NCBI RefSeq assembly: GCF_003589595.1
Contig: NW_020654289.1
Span: forward strand, 8,184,096-8,248,095
DNA length: 64,000 nt
Direction of reading: 5' to 3'
Source: Hyposmocoma kahamanoa
Taxonomy: Eukaryota > Arthropoda > Insecta > Lepidoptera > Cosmopterigidae
Shown here: positions 23,385-34,050 of the stretch, piece by piece
Layout: each line of letters opens with the position of its first letter
Position numbering within the stretch: the first letter of the stretch is position 1
Notes under the pieces: generated by a model
Databases searched by the model: none
The model's input: only the letters and a program-made list of their open reading frames with translations
What the model was told of the DNA's origin: nothing
Program-made: the position numbers and the translations under genes

Positions 23385-23530
23385 AGTGTCGAGCAATCTA
23401 CAACAATCTACAACTCCTGAGGATGCCTCATGGAGTAGCGTGGCGAAACGCGTGTCGCATATATTTTTGGTGGTGGTTCGTGACTGTAGTTGAGGGAGGG
23501 TGGTAAAATTAACTACAAGAAAAAAATTCC
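23385..23530 (+). repeat. Retroelement tail repeat inserted in the LINE relic
   Basis: CCTGAGGATGCCTC and GGCGAAACGCGTGTCGCATA followed by GGTTCGTGACTGTAG. A second copy lies on the minus strand at 63350-63425. The GAAACGCGTGTCG motif is a frequent lepidopteran retroelement 3' signature. It separates two pieces of the LINE relic, so it inserted after that copy. Confidence 0.6.
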
Positions 23531-23684
23531 CACACAAGCGCAGCTATTTTGCACGATTTAACCTTAACTGGGTTCGCGGAGTAGCAAATAAAATTACTTC
23601 CATTTTTATTAACATGGACTTCCGCAAAGTAACGCCTGAATCTATTAATTACTTCTCTAGGCATTAAAAATTAGCAACTGCTTT

Positions 23685-23875
23685 TCTTGCCGTGAGTTTT
23701 TCCGGACTCCTCGCAAATGTTCAGCAGTCTTTTTAAAGCAATAACAGATTGTCACAGTAGCACCATGTCATCAGCATAAGTAATATTGTTGACTATTGTA
23801 CAATCAACTTACAATATTGGTAAATCCACCTCTCAGTTTATTCATCCACAAATTCAGAATTTATATTTAATAATA
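23685..23875 (-). pseudogene. Relic of the 15-19 kb LINE family: RT core around YADD
   Basis: CACCATGTCATCAGCATAAG (YADD at 23778-23767) corresponds base for base, with few changes, to the YADD region at 15719-15730. The flanking NLYMNRLIGE-type region is recognisable near 23830-23860. Order and orientation match the piece at 23160-23345. Confidence 0.7.
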
Positions 23876-24189
23876 ATAGATGAAAACACCACACGTAGTA
23901 ATAAGTAAGTCTTTATTTACTTGTGTCTCTATTAATGTTAATAATTTGTGTTTTAGTTTTATTTTATTTTTTGTTTTGTTTGTGATTTTGTTTTTAATTA
24001 TTTGTTTATTTTTTACGTTTCAATGTTTTGATTATGTTTTGTTTCGTGTTTTTCTTTTGATGTGATGTCACATGTGGTAAACAAATATGTATACTTTCTT
24101 ATTTTCTATCTTTCTTTTTTTAGTCTACGTGTAATGATAGCTTTAAGAACTAGGAACTACTAGCCCTTGACTCATGGGGTCCCGGTACC
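23876..24189. other. T-rich spacer
   Basis: A T-rich strand composition stretch encodes a hydrophobic 61-codon frame (23880-24065) by composition alone; not called. Confidence 0.5.
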
Positions 24190-24525
24190 CTTCATATTTT
24201 TTTCTATCGGATACATTTCGGGGAGTGTGCGCAGGAACTTTTCAATTTGGTTCCGCCCTCACCGTTCGTCCTTCGGTCGACTAGAAGGTCCGGAGCACTC
24301 CATTCTCGTGTCGTTGATATTCCACCTATTCGCACTAAGCGCTTTGCTTCCTCCTTTCTGATGCGTACGGCAAAGGAATGGAATGCTCTACCGGCTCTAT
24401 GGAATGCTCTATTTGTATTTCCCGAAAAGTACAATTTAGGGCTATTCAAGGCTAGAGTGAACAGGCATTTTTTAGGCAAACGCGTCCCATCGTCGGTCAC
24501 ATCGTCACTTAACATCAGGTGAGAT
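24190..24525 (+). pseudogene. LINE ORF2 C-terminus fragment
   Basis: One plus frame reads [19 protein letters not shown], then [28 protein letters not shown] and [14 protein letters not shown], ending at a TGA near 24522. This is the C-terminal domain typical of a very common lepidopteran non-LTR element, downstream of the RT. The RT itself is missing, so this is a 5'-truncated insertion or a fragment. The small insertion of WNAL-like codons ([10 protein letters not shown]) looks like a local duplication of GGAATGCTCTA (24379-24412). Confidence 0.75.
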
Positions 24526-24574
24526 TGTGGCCAAGCGTGTGTCTATTATATATAAAAAAATATCCATACAAAAT

Positions 24575-24715
24575 TTTGCCAAAAAAATTAATGGACTGTC
24601 TGGAAAACCAAAGGGCTGGCAGCTACCTTGCCCAACGCATTAGCATAGCCATACAAAGGGGGAACGCTGTGAGCATCTTGAGCACCTTGCCCCATTTTAT
24701 TCATATAATTTAATC
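24575..24715 (+). pseudogene. Retroelement C-terminal fragment, pair with 46735-47025
   Basis: The frame reads LPKKLMDCLENQRAGSYLAQ then RISIAIQRGNAVSILSTLP. A homologous fragment on the opposite strand near 46740-46860 reads LSKKLIDCLGNPRVG...QRVNMAIKRGKASSILGTL. This module is known to me from C-termini of animal retroelement polymerases; the exact clade is not resolved. Confidence 0.6.
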
Positions 24716-25095
24716 CTAGTTTTACTTTCTAGATTTAAGCTTTTATTGCACCTTACCTATATATTTATGAAAATCAATAAATTGAATGTTTAGAACTACG
24801 TAAACCTTAATAAATATCACGAAATAGTATGGAAATATCAAAAAAATATTGACCTCTGTGAATTTTCTATCTTTTTGATCGTAATAAAATTATGTGCTCG
24901 TTTGTACTCGTAAATTCCACCACCCTCGTTTGTTTCTACAAAACACTTTGAGGCTGCGGCACACCACGGCCTCAAAGTGATTCGCCAGGCGCAAATTTAA
25001 ATTTTCGTAAGAAGGCATAATTGGTTGTTTCCTTAAAGAAGGCACGTGGCGATGACGAGCGCGTGTATGGCCCCTGAGGCGCAAATGTTCAGTTT
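24716..25095. other. No recognised gene
   Basis: AT-rich, with a palindrome-like pair AAACACTTTGAGGC / GCCTCAAAGTG at about 24938-24982; otherwise nothing. Confidence 0.45.
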
Positions 25096-25397
25096 GGCGC
25101 AGGGGTAGTGCCCCTAAGATCTTTGCGATTTAATAGTGTGAGTACCACTGCAACTATTATGGATAAGCGTGTCGCTCCTGTGTCGTTTACGCTACTTAGT
25201 ACAGGGATAGCTCAATGAAACAACATGTGTTTACTTCACGTACACGTGCGATACGTCCGCTCACACCACTGTCTAGTGTCGTAATGTGGGAACGGCCGTC
25301 CGCAGTGTAACTTATATTGTCTAATGTCATATACACTACAGCTCCCCACCAGGCGCACGACTTGTTCGCCCCGTCACTTGATATTATAAAAAAAAAG
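25096..25397 (+). repeat. S1 SINE-like repeat interrupted by a solo LTR
   Basis: S1 runs 25096-25178 (GGGGTAGTGCCCCTAAGAT ... GATAAGCGTGTCGCTCC) and resumes 25341-25397 (GCTCCCCACCAGGCGCACG ... TTGATATTATAAAAAAA). The break duplicates GCTCC. Confidence 0.85.
25179..25340 (-). mobile_element. Putative solo LTR, 162 bp
   Basis: The insertion starts TGTGTCG, ends CACTACA (TG...CA) and is flanked by the 5-bp direct repeat GCTCC at 25174-25178 and 25341-25345. TG/CA ends and a 5-bp duplication are the standard signs of an LTR retrotransposon integration reduced to one LTR. The minus orientation is preferred only because ACAATATAAG near that start could be a TATA element. No internal region is present and the family is not identified. 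Confidence 0.6.
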
Positions 25398-25439
25398 AAA
25401 AAAGAAACGCTGGCCCAATACGTTTCCCAAAAGTTATGA
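25398..25439. other. A-rich junction
   Basis: A-rich remainder of the S1 tail merging into the next SINE. Confidence 0.4.
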
Positions 25440-25605
25440 ACCTTCTTCTACGTACAATCAAGATGTTACCTTCACCGAAAAGCTCATAGTAATTTCAAAT
25501 TAAATTACGCTCATAAATTCGAAGAAACTCAGAGGCGCGAATCGAACCCACGGCCTCTGCTTGAGAGGCGGTAGGTCAAACCACTACGCTACCACAGCTT
25601 ATACA
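25440..25605 (-). repeat. tRNA-headed SINE, minus strand
   Basis: Read on the minus strand from about 25603: GTGGTAGCGTAGTGG (box A form), GACCTACCGCCTCTCAAGCA, then GTGGGTTCGATTCGCGCC (box B form), followed by an AT-rich body. The anticodon loop and acceptor stem do not pair as in a functional tRNA, so this is a SINE head and not a tRNA gene. Confidence 0.75.
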
Positions 25606-26689
25606 TAACTACAATACGTAATACTTTGCGACTATAATACAAGACTTTAAACAAGTGGAAAGCGTTGTGCTGCCCCACTATAGTAAAAGTTAACAAGTAA
25701 TACGAATAAAAAGTTGAGTAATATTTATTTAACGAATAAATAATTAGCATAACAGGCAGCATGTGCGCTATGCTGTTAAGGAATCAGTGGTCCACTCAGC
25801 TTATTGTCATAGTATAATTAGACAAGTATAGTAACTTCATACAAACACGTACGGCTTGTATCTGTGCACGGCCGCTACGGACGCACACAGTCGCATAATC
25901 TCGTGGTGCACTCGCATTGCATGGTGCGGGTCATCACACGCTCCATTCATCGTAGAATTGAAGCGGTCGTTCGATGTTTAAACATGACATCAAATAGTAG
26001 ACGTGTTTATTATTATGTTTGTGGTGGTTTGAACAAGAGTGCCTCAATTCAAACTGTTCAGCATTTCATTTCTATATTTTATTTTATTTAATTATACTCC
26101 ATAATAGGTAAACACCAATCACGATGCACATACAAAAATATCAATACCTAAGTACCTACTGCATTTAACAAAGGTTATTTCAATAAAGCACGAGAATACT
26201 GTGATGAACACCTAATTTTTTCAAACTATATTTACAACCTGTAAATATAAACCATATAAAATAATAATGTAACAGCCCTACGCTCCGTGGCAAGTGTGCG
26301 CATATACACGTCCATCAGGCGGGAGTTTTTTGCTTTCTTTTTTGTGCTATGTTATTGTCGTCTCTCCAAAATTGCCACGAGGCTGATTTTCAGTGGATCC
26401 GGTAGACGACATGACTAAATTTCTCAATCCCCTTATAGTAGTTATCAACAATTGTCCCTACACTTTATGCCTCACCTCTCCACTTCACCAACATGAACGG
26501 ATACATGAATAACCAATTTCAGAAACATGAATAAAAACATCATGTCCATATATCTGTTGCCGGTCTATTGTCTCGCAATACCCATTTTCGCCCAGAGCGC
26601 CCTATAGCCTATCGTAATAGGATCAGCGAGACTTGACCGAGAACTGTGCACGCTACATTTGCTCGCACATTATTGCCACCGTACGAACG
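25606..26689. other. No recognised gene
   Basis: AT-rich. A small repeat of reverse-tRNA type is not continued here. A GC-richer patch at 26280-26420 is unassigned. Confidence 0.45.
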
Positions 26690-26905
26690 CCATTTTTATG
26701 GACTGTATGTCGACAGCATTTTTGGCGATTACCTTTTCGAGGTTTGAACGAATCATTTACGTCAGAATGCAGTGTGAATGCACTTCACCGTCGTTTTTTG
26801 GCCCCATGATTGGTCAAATTGAACGGTATACCGCATGACGTCATATTAAAGCCAGGTGATTGGTCGGGTAGCGTTTCAGACAACACTCGTGACGCGAATG
26901 ATTGT
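26690..26905. promoter_or_regulatory. Possible promoter-like patch: CRE plus CCAAT boxes
   Basis: Contains a perfect cAMP-response palindrome TGACGTCA at 26836-26843, immediately followed by TATTAAA. Two inverted CCAAT boxes (TGATTGGTC) lie at about 26808-26816 and 26857-26865. The clustering is suggestive, but no transcript or downstream gene supports it. Confidence 0.2.
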
Positions 26906-28640
26906 AAATGGTATTCTTTAAATGTACGTGATATCTACTATTACCTACATCCAGACATTTTATGACCAGGCAACTTTATTTTAATTATATTTACAAAGGA
27001 CACTATATATTAAAAGCTTTAATACTAGGACTAGAGTCAGATTAAATAGATAAAATTGGGTCCCTGCGGCATGTTAAAATGCTGGTAGTATTCCCTCTTT
27101 GTATCACTACGCCAGTACGTTTAGTAATATATATACTACATTTATGATTTGGTAATGTCCTATACTATTTTCGTTCTACGACGGAGTGAAATGATGTCTG
27201 AAGGGCTATAATTTTTCATAAAACATTAAATAGTCATGTATTAATATTGTCGACAGTTTTATTAAAAGAGTGTGCGCAAACTAATTCTAATTTCAAATTA
27301 TATTAATTGCATTCATTGACCTACCAACAAAATTGCATTCTAATTTTTTACGTACATTGGCACGATCTTATTCTTCCACGATTATTTCATAATACAATTT
27401 TATGAAAGTTTTATGAATCTTAATTTGATTGAAATGAAGCAAGATTGGCCATTGTTGCGTATGCGTAACCAATATTCTCAGTCGATATTCGACAGAATAT
27501 TTATCTACTTGAAGCTGCAGTCATTAGCGGCTTGTAAGTTGGCAACTCTTTTTTTGCGCATTGAACTTTAATTTTTCCCGTCTTGAAAAAAGTATAGAGG
27601 ACGATGTGAGTTTTTGCTTTATAAATTAAACGGCCGAAATGGAATTGGACCTTTGTGCATAAAGCGAATAGCAGCGTAGGCGGCGTCATCACTCATAAAA
27701 AATCATTGACGTGAAAAGTAATAGATATACGTGCACTTAACTAGTTTATCTTTTTACTCATGTGCATTATTTTATAAGTAGACAATACCTATTGACTTTA
27801 TTTCAATGCCGATGCCTTAACTTTTGAACTGTCGAATGTCACAATTAAACCGTACGTGACAATGGTAGTGCATTGTCTTTGTGTTAATTATAATAACACT
27901 TTCAATAAATGAACATTCTAAATATTATTTGTGCTATTATTATTTACGTACGTGCCTTTGCTATCTCTGATAGAATCCAAATTAATCCTTAACAAGTTTG
28001 TTTGCCCCATCCCTCCCGCCAGGGCACCGCTACCCTGCCGTGCTCCAAACGGATGAAAGTGTGTTGTTGATACGATTTTATTGGTCTAATACGGTTGGTG
28101 AGGTTAGTTTGCGTTTAGTTCACGCTCCACTCTCAGGGGCGAAGGGAGGGCAAATAACTTTTTAAACCGTTTATTGTTAACTTAGTTGGACACGAACGTA
28201 TCTCAGGACTTGCCGCAGACACCCAGTATGTTGTAGTTGTAACATGAGTAAAAACATACGTATAGGTACTCGAATATGGTGCGTGAATTAATGAAAAAAT
28301 TATCATTTTTTCATCGAAAATAAATGCAGCTTGTGCATCAAAGCTTACCGTCTAATCGAATCAAGGTGGGTCGATCTACACTTCCGCTGCAGTTAATCAA
28401 ATCAATTTTCTTTACAACTCCACTGATACCAATAGTGAAAATACAGTGAAAAGTCGTTTATTTGTACCATCACAAACTACAAAATTCTTGTTATATTAAT
28501 AAGTACAGTTGTATTAGCTAATTATAGTTTGTGAGGAAGCTGGAATCTAAACTAGGTCGAAACCTGTGCTATAGCTTCCTGGCCCTTAATTATGACTTGA
28601 AACGTAAGCACTTAACAATTAAACAAAATGTATGCCTGGT
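26906..28640. other. No recognised gene
   Basis: AT-rich with one GC-richer patch at about 28010-28150; no gene seen. Confidence 0.45.
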
Positions 28641-28664
28641 GTGCGTGCGTGCGTGCGTGCGTGC

Positions 28665-28713
<49 letters not shown>

Positions 28714-28715
28714 TG
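28641..28715. repeat. (GTGC)n microsatellite
   Basis: About 18 GTGC units with one GCTTGC interruption, followed by an A-run to 28728. A Cys-Val-Arg-Ala repeat frame across it is an artefact. Confidence 0.97.
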
Positions 28716-28737
28716 AAAAAAAAAAAAATTAAAAATA

Positions 28738-28787
28738 AAAGTACCTCTCGCTACGCAACCCAAGCTACGCCCCTAGTTACAGTACCT
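28738..28787. repeat. T240 MITE-like element, right end only (copy 3)
   Basis: GTACCTCTCGCTACGCAACC ... AGCTACGCCCC ... TTACAGTAC. The left 190 bp found in the two full copies is replaced by the A-run and microsatellite. Confidence 0.7.
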
Positions 28788-28854
28788 TAAGCCATTTAGT
28801 TATATTATTTTTGTATGCGCTTTTACATGCATTTACTATATTTAATTTTTTATT
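28788..28854. other. Short spacer
   Basis: AT-rich; nothing recognised. Confidence 0.4.
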
Positions 28855-29620
28855 TATAAAATTGTACAATCTCCCACTCCTAAAATGATAAAACCTAGAG
28901 GCAAAGGAAGTACTAACCTTATTTGTCTTACATACTGCATAGGATCTTCTGGCTGTGGATACTCTAATATAATTATCATGTATATTGGAGTGTTACCGAA
29001 GTACCGTGTGCAGAATATAAATTTGACAAACAGAGAGAACATCTGCATCGTGATAAAGTCGCGCCGTTGGAAATCTTCGCGACTTAAACAAGCATACTTT
29101 CAGCAACACTCTCTGTGCTCTTTCCAATTCCATCATCGCAGACTTAGTGGCTCCACCCCAGGATGTAATGCAATATGATATGATAGATTGCGCCAGTGCT
29201 AGATATACCATTCTCATAAGTCTGCTATCAGCAATATAACGAAGCTGTTTGAAGATGTAAATCAATTTCCGTAGTCTCCGTGCAACCTCACGAATGTGCC
29301 GATTGAATCTGAGGTTGTTGTCCAATATATTTTATATTTTGGGTACAAGTCACACCATACCACATACCAGTTGAAGAATTAGAACATTTATGCGCTATTA
29401 ATGGATAGGCAAAGAAACAGCGTTTTTTATTATAAATACAACGTACTTAGTTTTTTCCGCATTTAATGTTAAGCAGTTTCTAGTAATCTTAAAAATATAC
29501 CTGCTACTAATATATCGATCAAACGACACGTTTGACTTCCGTTTTATGTAAATTGTAATAACAAGTAGCATATCATCATAATTAGAAATAAATAGTGTTT
29601 TCACTTTGTCCAATCTCAGC
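28855..29620 (-). pseudogene. LINE reverse transcriptase remnant (palm to C-terminus)
   Basis: Minus reading: YDDMLLVI with LTLNAEKTKYV (29580-29425) is the palm YxDD region. After a short gap follow ILDNNLRFNRHIREVARRLR, MVYLALAQSIISYCITSWGG and ELERAQRVLLKV (29325-29090). The same frame continues past a TAA near 29000 into VSTARRSYAVCKT and SRFYHFRSGRLYN (to about 28860). The order is that of a jockey/CR1-type RT thumb and C-terminal domain. The YADD alanine is lost, and stops and indels show it is dead. Confidence 0.8.
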
Positions 29621-29737
29621 AGTGCTAGCAGCTATTGGCCTACATACGAATGAATACGTAATTATCGCAGGTATCACATAATCACATACACATAATTTAA
29701 TGAATTATTGTCGCAATGATACTGCTGTTGCAGTCAA
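29621..29737. other. Short spacer between two LINE remnants
   Basis: No recognised feature. Confidence 0.4.
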
Positions 29738-30525
29738 AGTCAAAGTCAAGTTACATAATCATTTATTCCATAAGTATAATTTTTACACTTGAAAACGTCA
29801 TTTTCTAAGCTACTGCTCGTACATTGTGCCGACTTCCCTAAGAAGAACGAGCAAGAAACTCTAGAGTTGCTCTTTTCAAATAAACTTAAATGCTATAGAA
29901 TAATACATTTTAAATCATATTTGTGTGGAATCTAGACTCATGTTGTCTTACCACACATCTTTATCTAACACTTAATCTACAATTTTGTAATACGACTTTT
30001 CAATCAAAATACTCTTAATGTAAGTTTTAAACTTAAGAAATGATAAATTTAATACATGATCTGGAACGTTATTGTAAAAACGTATACTTACAGTTCCCTA
30101 TAAAATAATCGTTTACCTTAGTTAAACGAAATCGTGGTACTATGAGTTTGGGCTTAATTCTGAGGTTAATATTATGGATATCTTCTTTCTTAGCGAAATT
30201 ATGTATATTTTTACGGGCATACAAAATATTTGAGTAAACGTACTGAAATGCCACGGTCATGATACCAGTCTCCTTAAACTTTTCTCTGAGAGAAACCCGA
30301 GAACCTAAACGGTACACAGTATATCGCTCGTTTTTACGACACAAATATGGTTTGATATTTGCCGCTTTACCCCATATGAGAATTCCGTAGGACATTATAC
30401 TATGGAAGTGACTAAAGTAAACTAGTCTAGCAGCAGCAACATCGGTGAGTTCGCGTATTCTACAGACGCGTATACAGCAGAGCTTAATCTGCAGTTTAGT
30501 GACAATCATCGGCATGTATATTAAG
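29738..30525 (-). pseudogene. Second LINE remnant: RT C-terminus plus 3' UTR
   Basis: The 148-codon minus frame (30515-30069) includes ELTDVAAARLVYFSHFHSIM, SYGILIWGKAANI and SLREKFKETGIMTVAFQYVY, then KNIHNFAKKEDIHNINLR. This block is very common in Lepidoptera at the end of a non-LTR element. The 3' UTR runs to 29738, where AGTCAAAGTCAAAGTCAAG is the complement of a TTTGACT-repeat tail. The part at 29800-29890 recurs at 51645-52100. Upstream RT motifs are missing. Confidence 0.8.
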
Positions 30526-31379
30526 GGTTATTCAGCTTCACCAATTCTACAAACTCGCGTACCACACGCCACAGCCGGCTGTAGGCCCCATTGAACCTCT
30601 CCTGTAAATCCTTTATAGTTAGCTGCAAAAAACCCTTACTCTAAAATGTCACCAATAATTCATTTCGTATGTAACCACTAAAGGTTAGGACGGCTCACAT
30701 TTACTTCTCCAGTTTTATTTAGCGGTAACCTTAACATTCTATGGAGTGCTTTCTATATTCGTGAATGAGCCCTTTTCTATAAAAGAAATGGTTTTATTTT
30801 GACACATTCCTTTGGAAGATGGAGTGCGGGTGAGGGCCTATAGCAACGCAGCTATGTGAATACGAATGGAAACTGTAATTTTGACCAACGCCTTAAAGTC
30901 GGCACAAAGCCAATACATACCTTTTCCGCGAGGTATACGCTACCGGCCCTCGCCGCCCGCGCCCCGTCAGTGCCCCGCCCGCGCCTACACGAGGCGGCTG
31001 TAAATCAGCGTGAGGTCGCCTTTCGACGCACGAAAGCAATCCCATTCGATTACTGCAACGACACCTGAGTGTTGACTCGCAGTCGAATTAATGTTTTGTC
31101 GGCTACGGTTGTACTATCGCCGCCGCTGTCTCACATTTTCTGTCTTCGTACGTTGACTTTAGCAACCAAACACTTTTCAACTTTCGTAATGTGCGCGTAT
31201 ACAAGCAAAACCATGTTATTGATCTTGACAATATTTATCCCAATGTTTCAAAGTAGAAGTCAAAAATCTTTGTGTCATAGGCGTTGACCTACCAAAGTCA
31301 TAGGTACCTAAGTAAAACAATATTTTCAAACATCTACTAAACGGGTCTTGTCGTCCAAGTACGCAGACGCTATATATAA
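30526..31379. other. No gene; GC-rich island at 30925-31060
   Basis: 30925-31060 contains runs such as CCCCGCCCGCGCC (GC-box-like) in an otherwise AT-rich setting. It may be a CpG-rich regulatory patch; nothing links it to a gene. The open frames there are short and unrecognised. Confidence 0.4.
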
Positions 31380-31615
31380 TATAATAAACAACCTTTAGTG
31401 TAAAGTTTTTGTTTCACTATAGTTTTAAGCCTCGAGAATGGCAAACTTTGACTACCAACCGGAATCTTATTATTAGAAGCGTATAAATTGCCCCAAATGA
31501 ATTTGTGACTTTATGAAGACGACTACCAAGAACAGCTAGTTAATTATTTTTATTCCTCGTATTAATGTTACACCTGTCACTATTTTACATTAAAAAAATT
31601 ACTATTTTTAGGAAA
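31380..31615 (+). repeat. Repeat Y, copy 2
   Basis: AACCTTTAGTGTAAAG, TTTTTGTTTCACTATAGTTT, CAACCGGAATCTTATTAT, AATTTGTGACTTTATGAAG and a CACTATTTTACATTAAAAA end match 52193-52400 closely in order. Confidence 0.7.
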
Positions 31616-31624
31616 TGACTGAAC

Positions 31625-31775
31625 GAATGACCATGGTCATGAGACCTGTAAAGGGCCCGAAACGTCGGTTTGTTTGAAAAAACAAATATACGCGATTTAA
31701 ATCCGAAAAATAGTTTCATTTCCTATGTGTAACAATCGCGAAAACCTAAGAACTCGATATTACTATTTTTGTTAT
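31625..31775 (+). repeat. Retroelement tail repeat with CCCGAAACGTCGG
   Basis: GGGCCCGAAACGTCGGTTTG followed by TACGCGATTTAAATCCG, AAAATAGTTTCATTTCC and CGAAAACCTAAGAACTCG. Parts recur in inverse orientation at 56195-56260 and directly near 45035-45070. This is a retroelement 3' signature seen widely in animals. Confidence 0.55.
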
Positions 31776-34050
31776 TGTAATTACATTTCCATAAATATAC
31801 TGTGACGTAGTGTAATAATATTAACTTCTTTAAACTTATCTCTCTGTTTGGAACGACTTATTGTTATATTTAGCATGGTTGCGGTGAGAGTGAGATTATT
31901 GTAGGGTATGCGACTGTATCCGTGCGGTGGCAGAAGCGACGCACGGGACAAAGTGTCATCTATAAAAAGGTCTAGTCAATTTAATACCCAAGGGTCCGGC
32001 GGCGGTAGCTAGCCTAACGACGCCTCGCGTTTCCAAGTTTATTTTTAGTGAGTACACTAACTAAAAGTACTGTAACGACATGTAATATGTTGTATTTTTC
32101 TCTTTATTTTTTTCTGTTTACTCGTACTACAGTAGGTACCAATTTTTCACCATAGTTATATTTGGTCTCAACCGTTAATTATTGCGCAAACTTATGATAA
32201 AGCTCACTTACTGAAACACACAATATCTAAACCTTCCGTTCGGAGGAAATTCAATAAATATAACTCAAACGACCGCCCAAACTTTGCATAAAAAGTACAG
32301 CGACGCGCGTGGATGCCATATTTAATACGCGGCGGGTACAATAAACGTTTAACTTACTAAGTAGCGGACTATAACTTCGGCCGGGTGTGACTATGCCCCA
32401 AGTTGTGCTCAACTTCTGTTATATAGGCTAGAAGGGATCGGAAATTATAGGTGAAACTTATGCAATGCGGTGCTTCATGGAATTGGCCGTATCTCGCTTT
32501 AAGAGAGGCGATGGTGCGGGCGAGGGATGCGCGGGCACGGGAGGCAAAGCTCCGCTGTCACGTAACGATCAATTTGGAGTTACGACTGAAAATCGAGAGA
32601 ACTGGAGCTATCTAGTGGTCATATATTTTTTATAGAACTCTCTTTTACGCTCCGAGATACACTCGCTTTGTCATCTATCTAACTAAGCTTGATACATGTG
32701 CCTTCGATTCAAGTAAAAACGCGCCATCGCCTTCTCGGTTTTATTCGCTGCACCGCATTTTTCACACTGCGCTCGTAGCCGTAGCATTGGGCTATGAAAA
32801 TAACGGAATGTAAGGAGAAAAAAAATTTGCAGAGAATTTTTGTTCAGCAACGTGGGATACCTAATGGAAAACTTACGTGACAAATCTTGAAATCATCTCT
32901 TTTTTGCGAACGTTACATTTGCAAAACGTTTTCTGCTTATGTAGCAATACCGCTGTACGCATCTATCTCAGTAAAAAATTAAATATTTATGAGTAATAAG
33001 ACAAATTAATAGCATACAAAAATTAATCATAGTCATTCAATGATACTAAGACTGAAAATAAACGTGACGCAGTGTACGGTACGGTGTTGTACCTTAATTT
33101 AACCCTTTCCTGCGGCCTACCCAGCCGTCCGCCTTCCCCCAGCCACCGTCGCATTCTTTGCTCGCTGTGACCATTACGCCAGATTTGATTTTTTTCCTCC
33201 CAGACAACCCTTACCTCATTCAGATGCAAATTGTCCTTTTTCTAAATTACTTTATTAAATCGAAACGTGTTCTCCAATAATTGGGAGCAAGCCGCCTCAG
33301 CGCATCGTTCTATGTTCGCGAATGAGAGTCAATTTACTGTTATTAAACGACCCTTTATTAATTGAAGCACAACATTGTCCCTCACAACAGTGACCCTCGT
33401 CAGCAACCATATTTTTAAAGACACAGCGTTAGAGACGTGTTTTATTTCTACAGAAACGAATATACCGACGAATGATTTACGCGACGAATATCGCTGATTA
33501 TTGAACTCGTTTCATTACTTGCTTCGAAATGGAATCCTGAGGGGATTTCGATTACGTTTCGTGATTTGACGGCCCCTCCCATTGGAAACATATTACGTTT
33601 TCATACATTTAAAATATTATTGAAAATTTATGTTGTAAGGGTCTCGGCCGATCCCTTATTATCCCGAATTTATTGCAGAGATACGAATTATGGACGAGGA
33701 TCAGTCCTTAGGTTTGATCAGTTTCACGAGCTATTTACGAAAAATAATTATGGCCACTGCTAGACGCCACGGTTATCTTGGCAATCTTCGTATCGAATCG
33801 ATATCATGCTCTATACTATTGTAGCCCCAAACTCAGCCACCACGTCAAGCGAGCAAGTGTTAAGGCAAGCAGTGCACGACGTGAGATGTGCCATAGTTTG
33901 AATCGAGCCGCACAAAATTGTTATTAATATTAAAATATAATTGTAATGTAACGTGTAACGTTATATATTAATTATCGAAATATTGAGAAAGAGTCGCCAC
34001 AAGAGTAACCATGCACAATGCTTTCAGGCATGATAGACATCACGCTTATA
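31776..34050. other. No recognised gene
   Basis: Mixed AT-rich sequence with GC-richer patches at about 31985-32050, 32505-32560 and 33080-33200. A 68-codon minus frame at 33023-33229 is unrecognised. Confidence 0.45.

Noticed and set aside
25525..25605. Candidate tRNA gene on the minus strand
   Set aside because: Box A and box B are present, but the acceptor stem does not pair and the anticodon arm is abnormal; it is followed by a SINE body.
28531..28716. Frame ending in Ala-Cys-Val-Arg repeats
   Set aside because: Translation of the (GTGC)n microsatellite.
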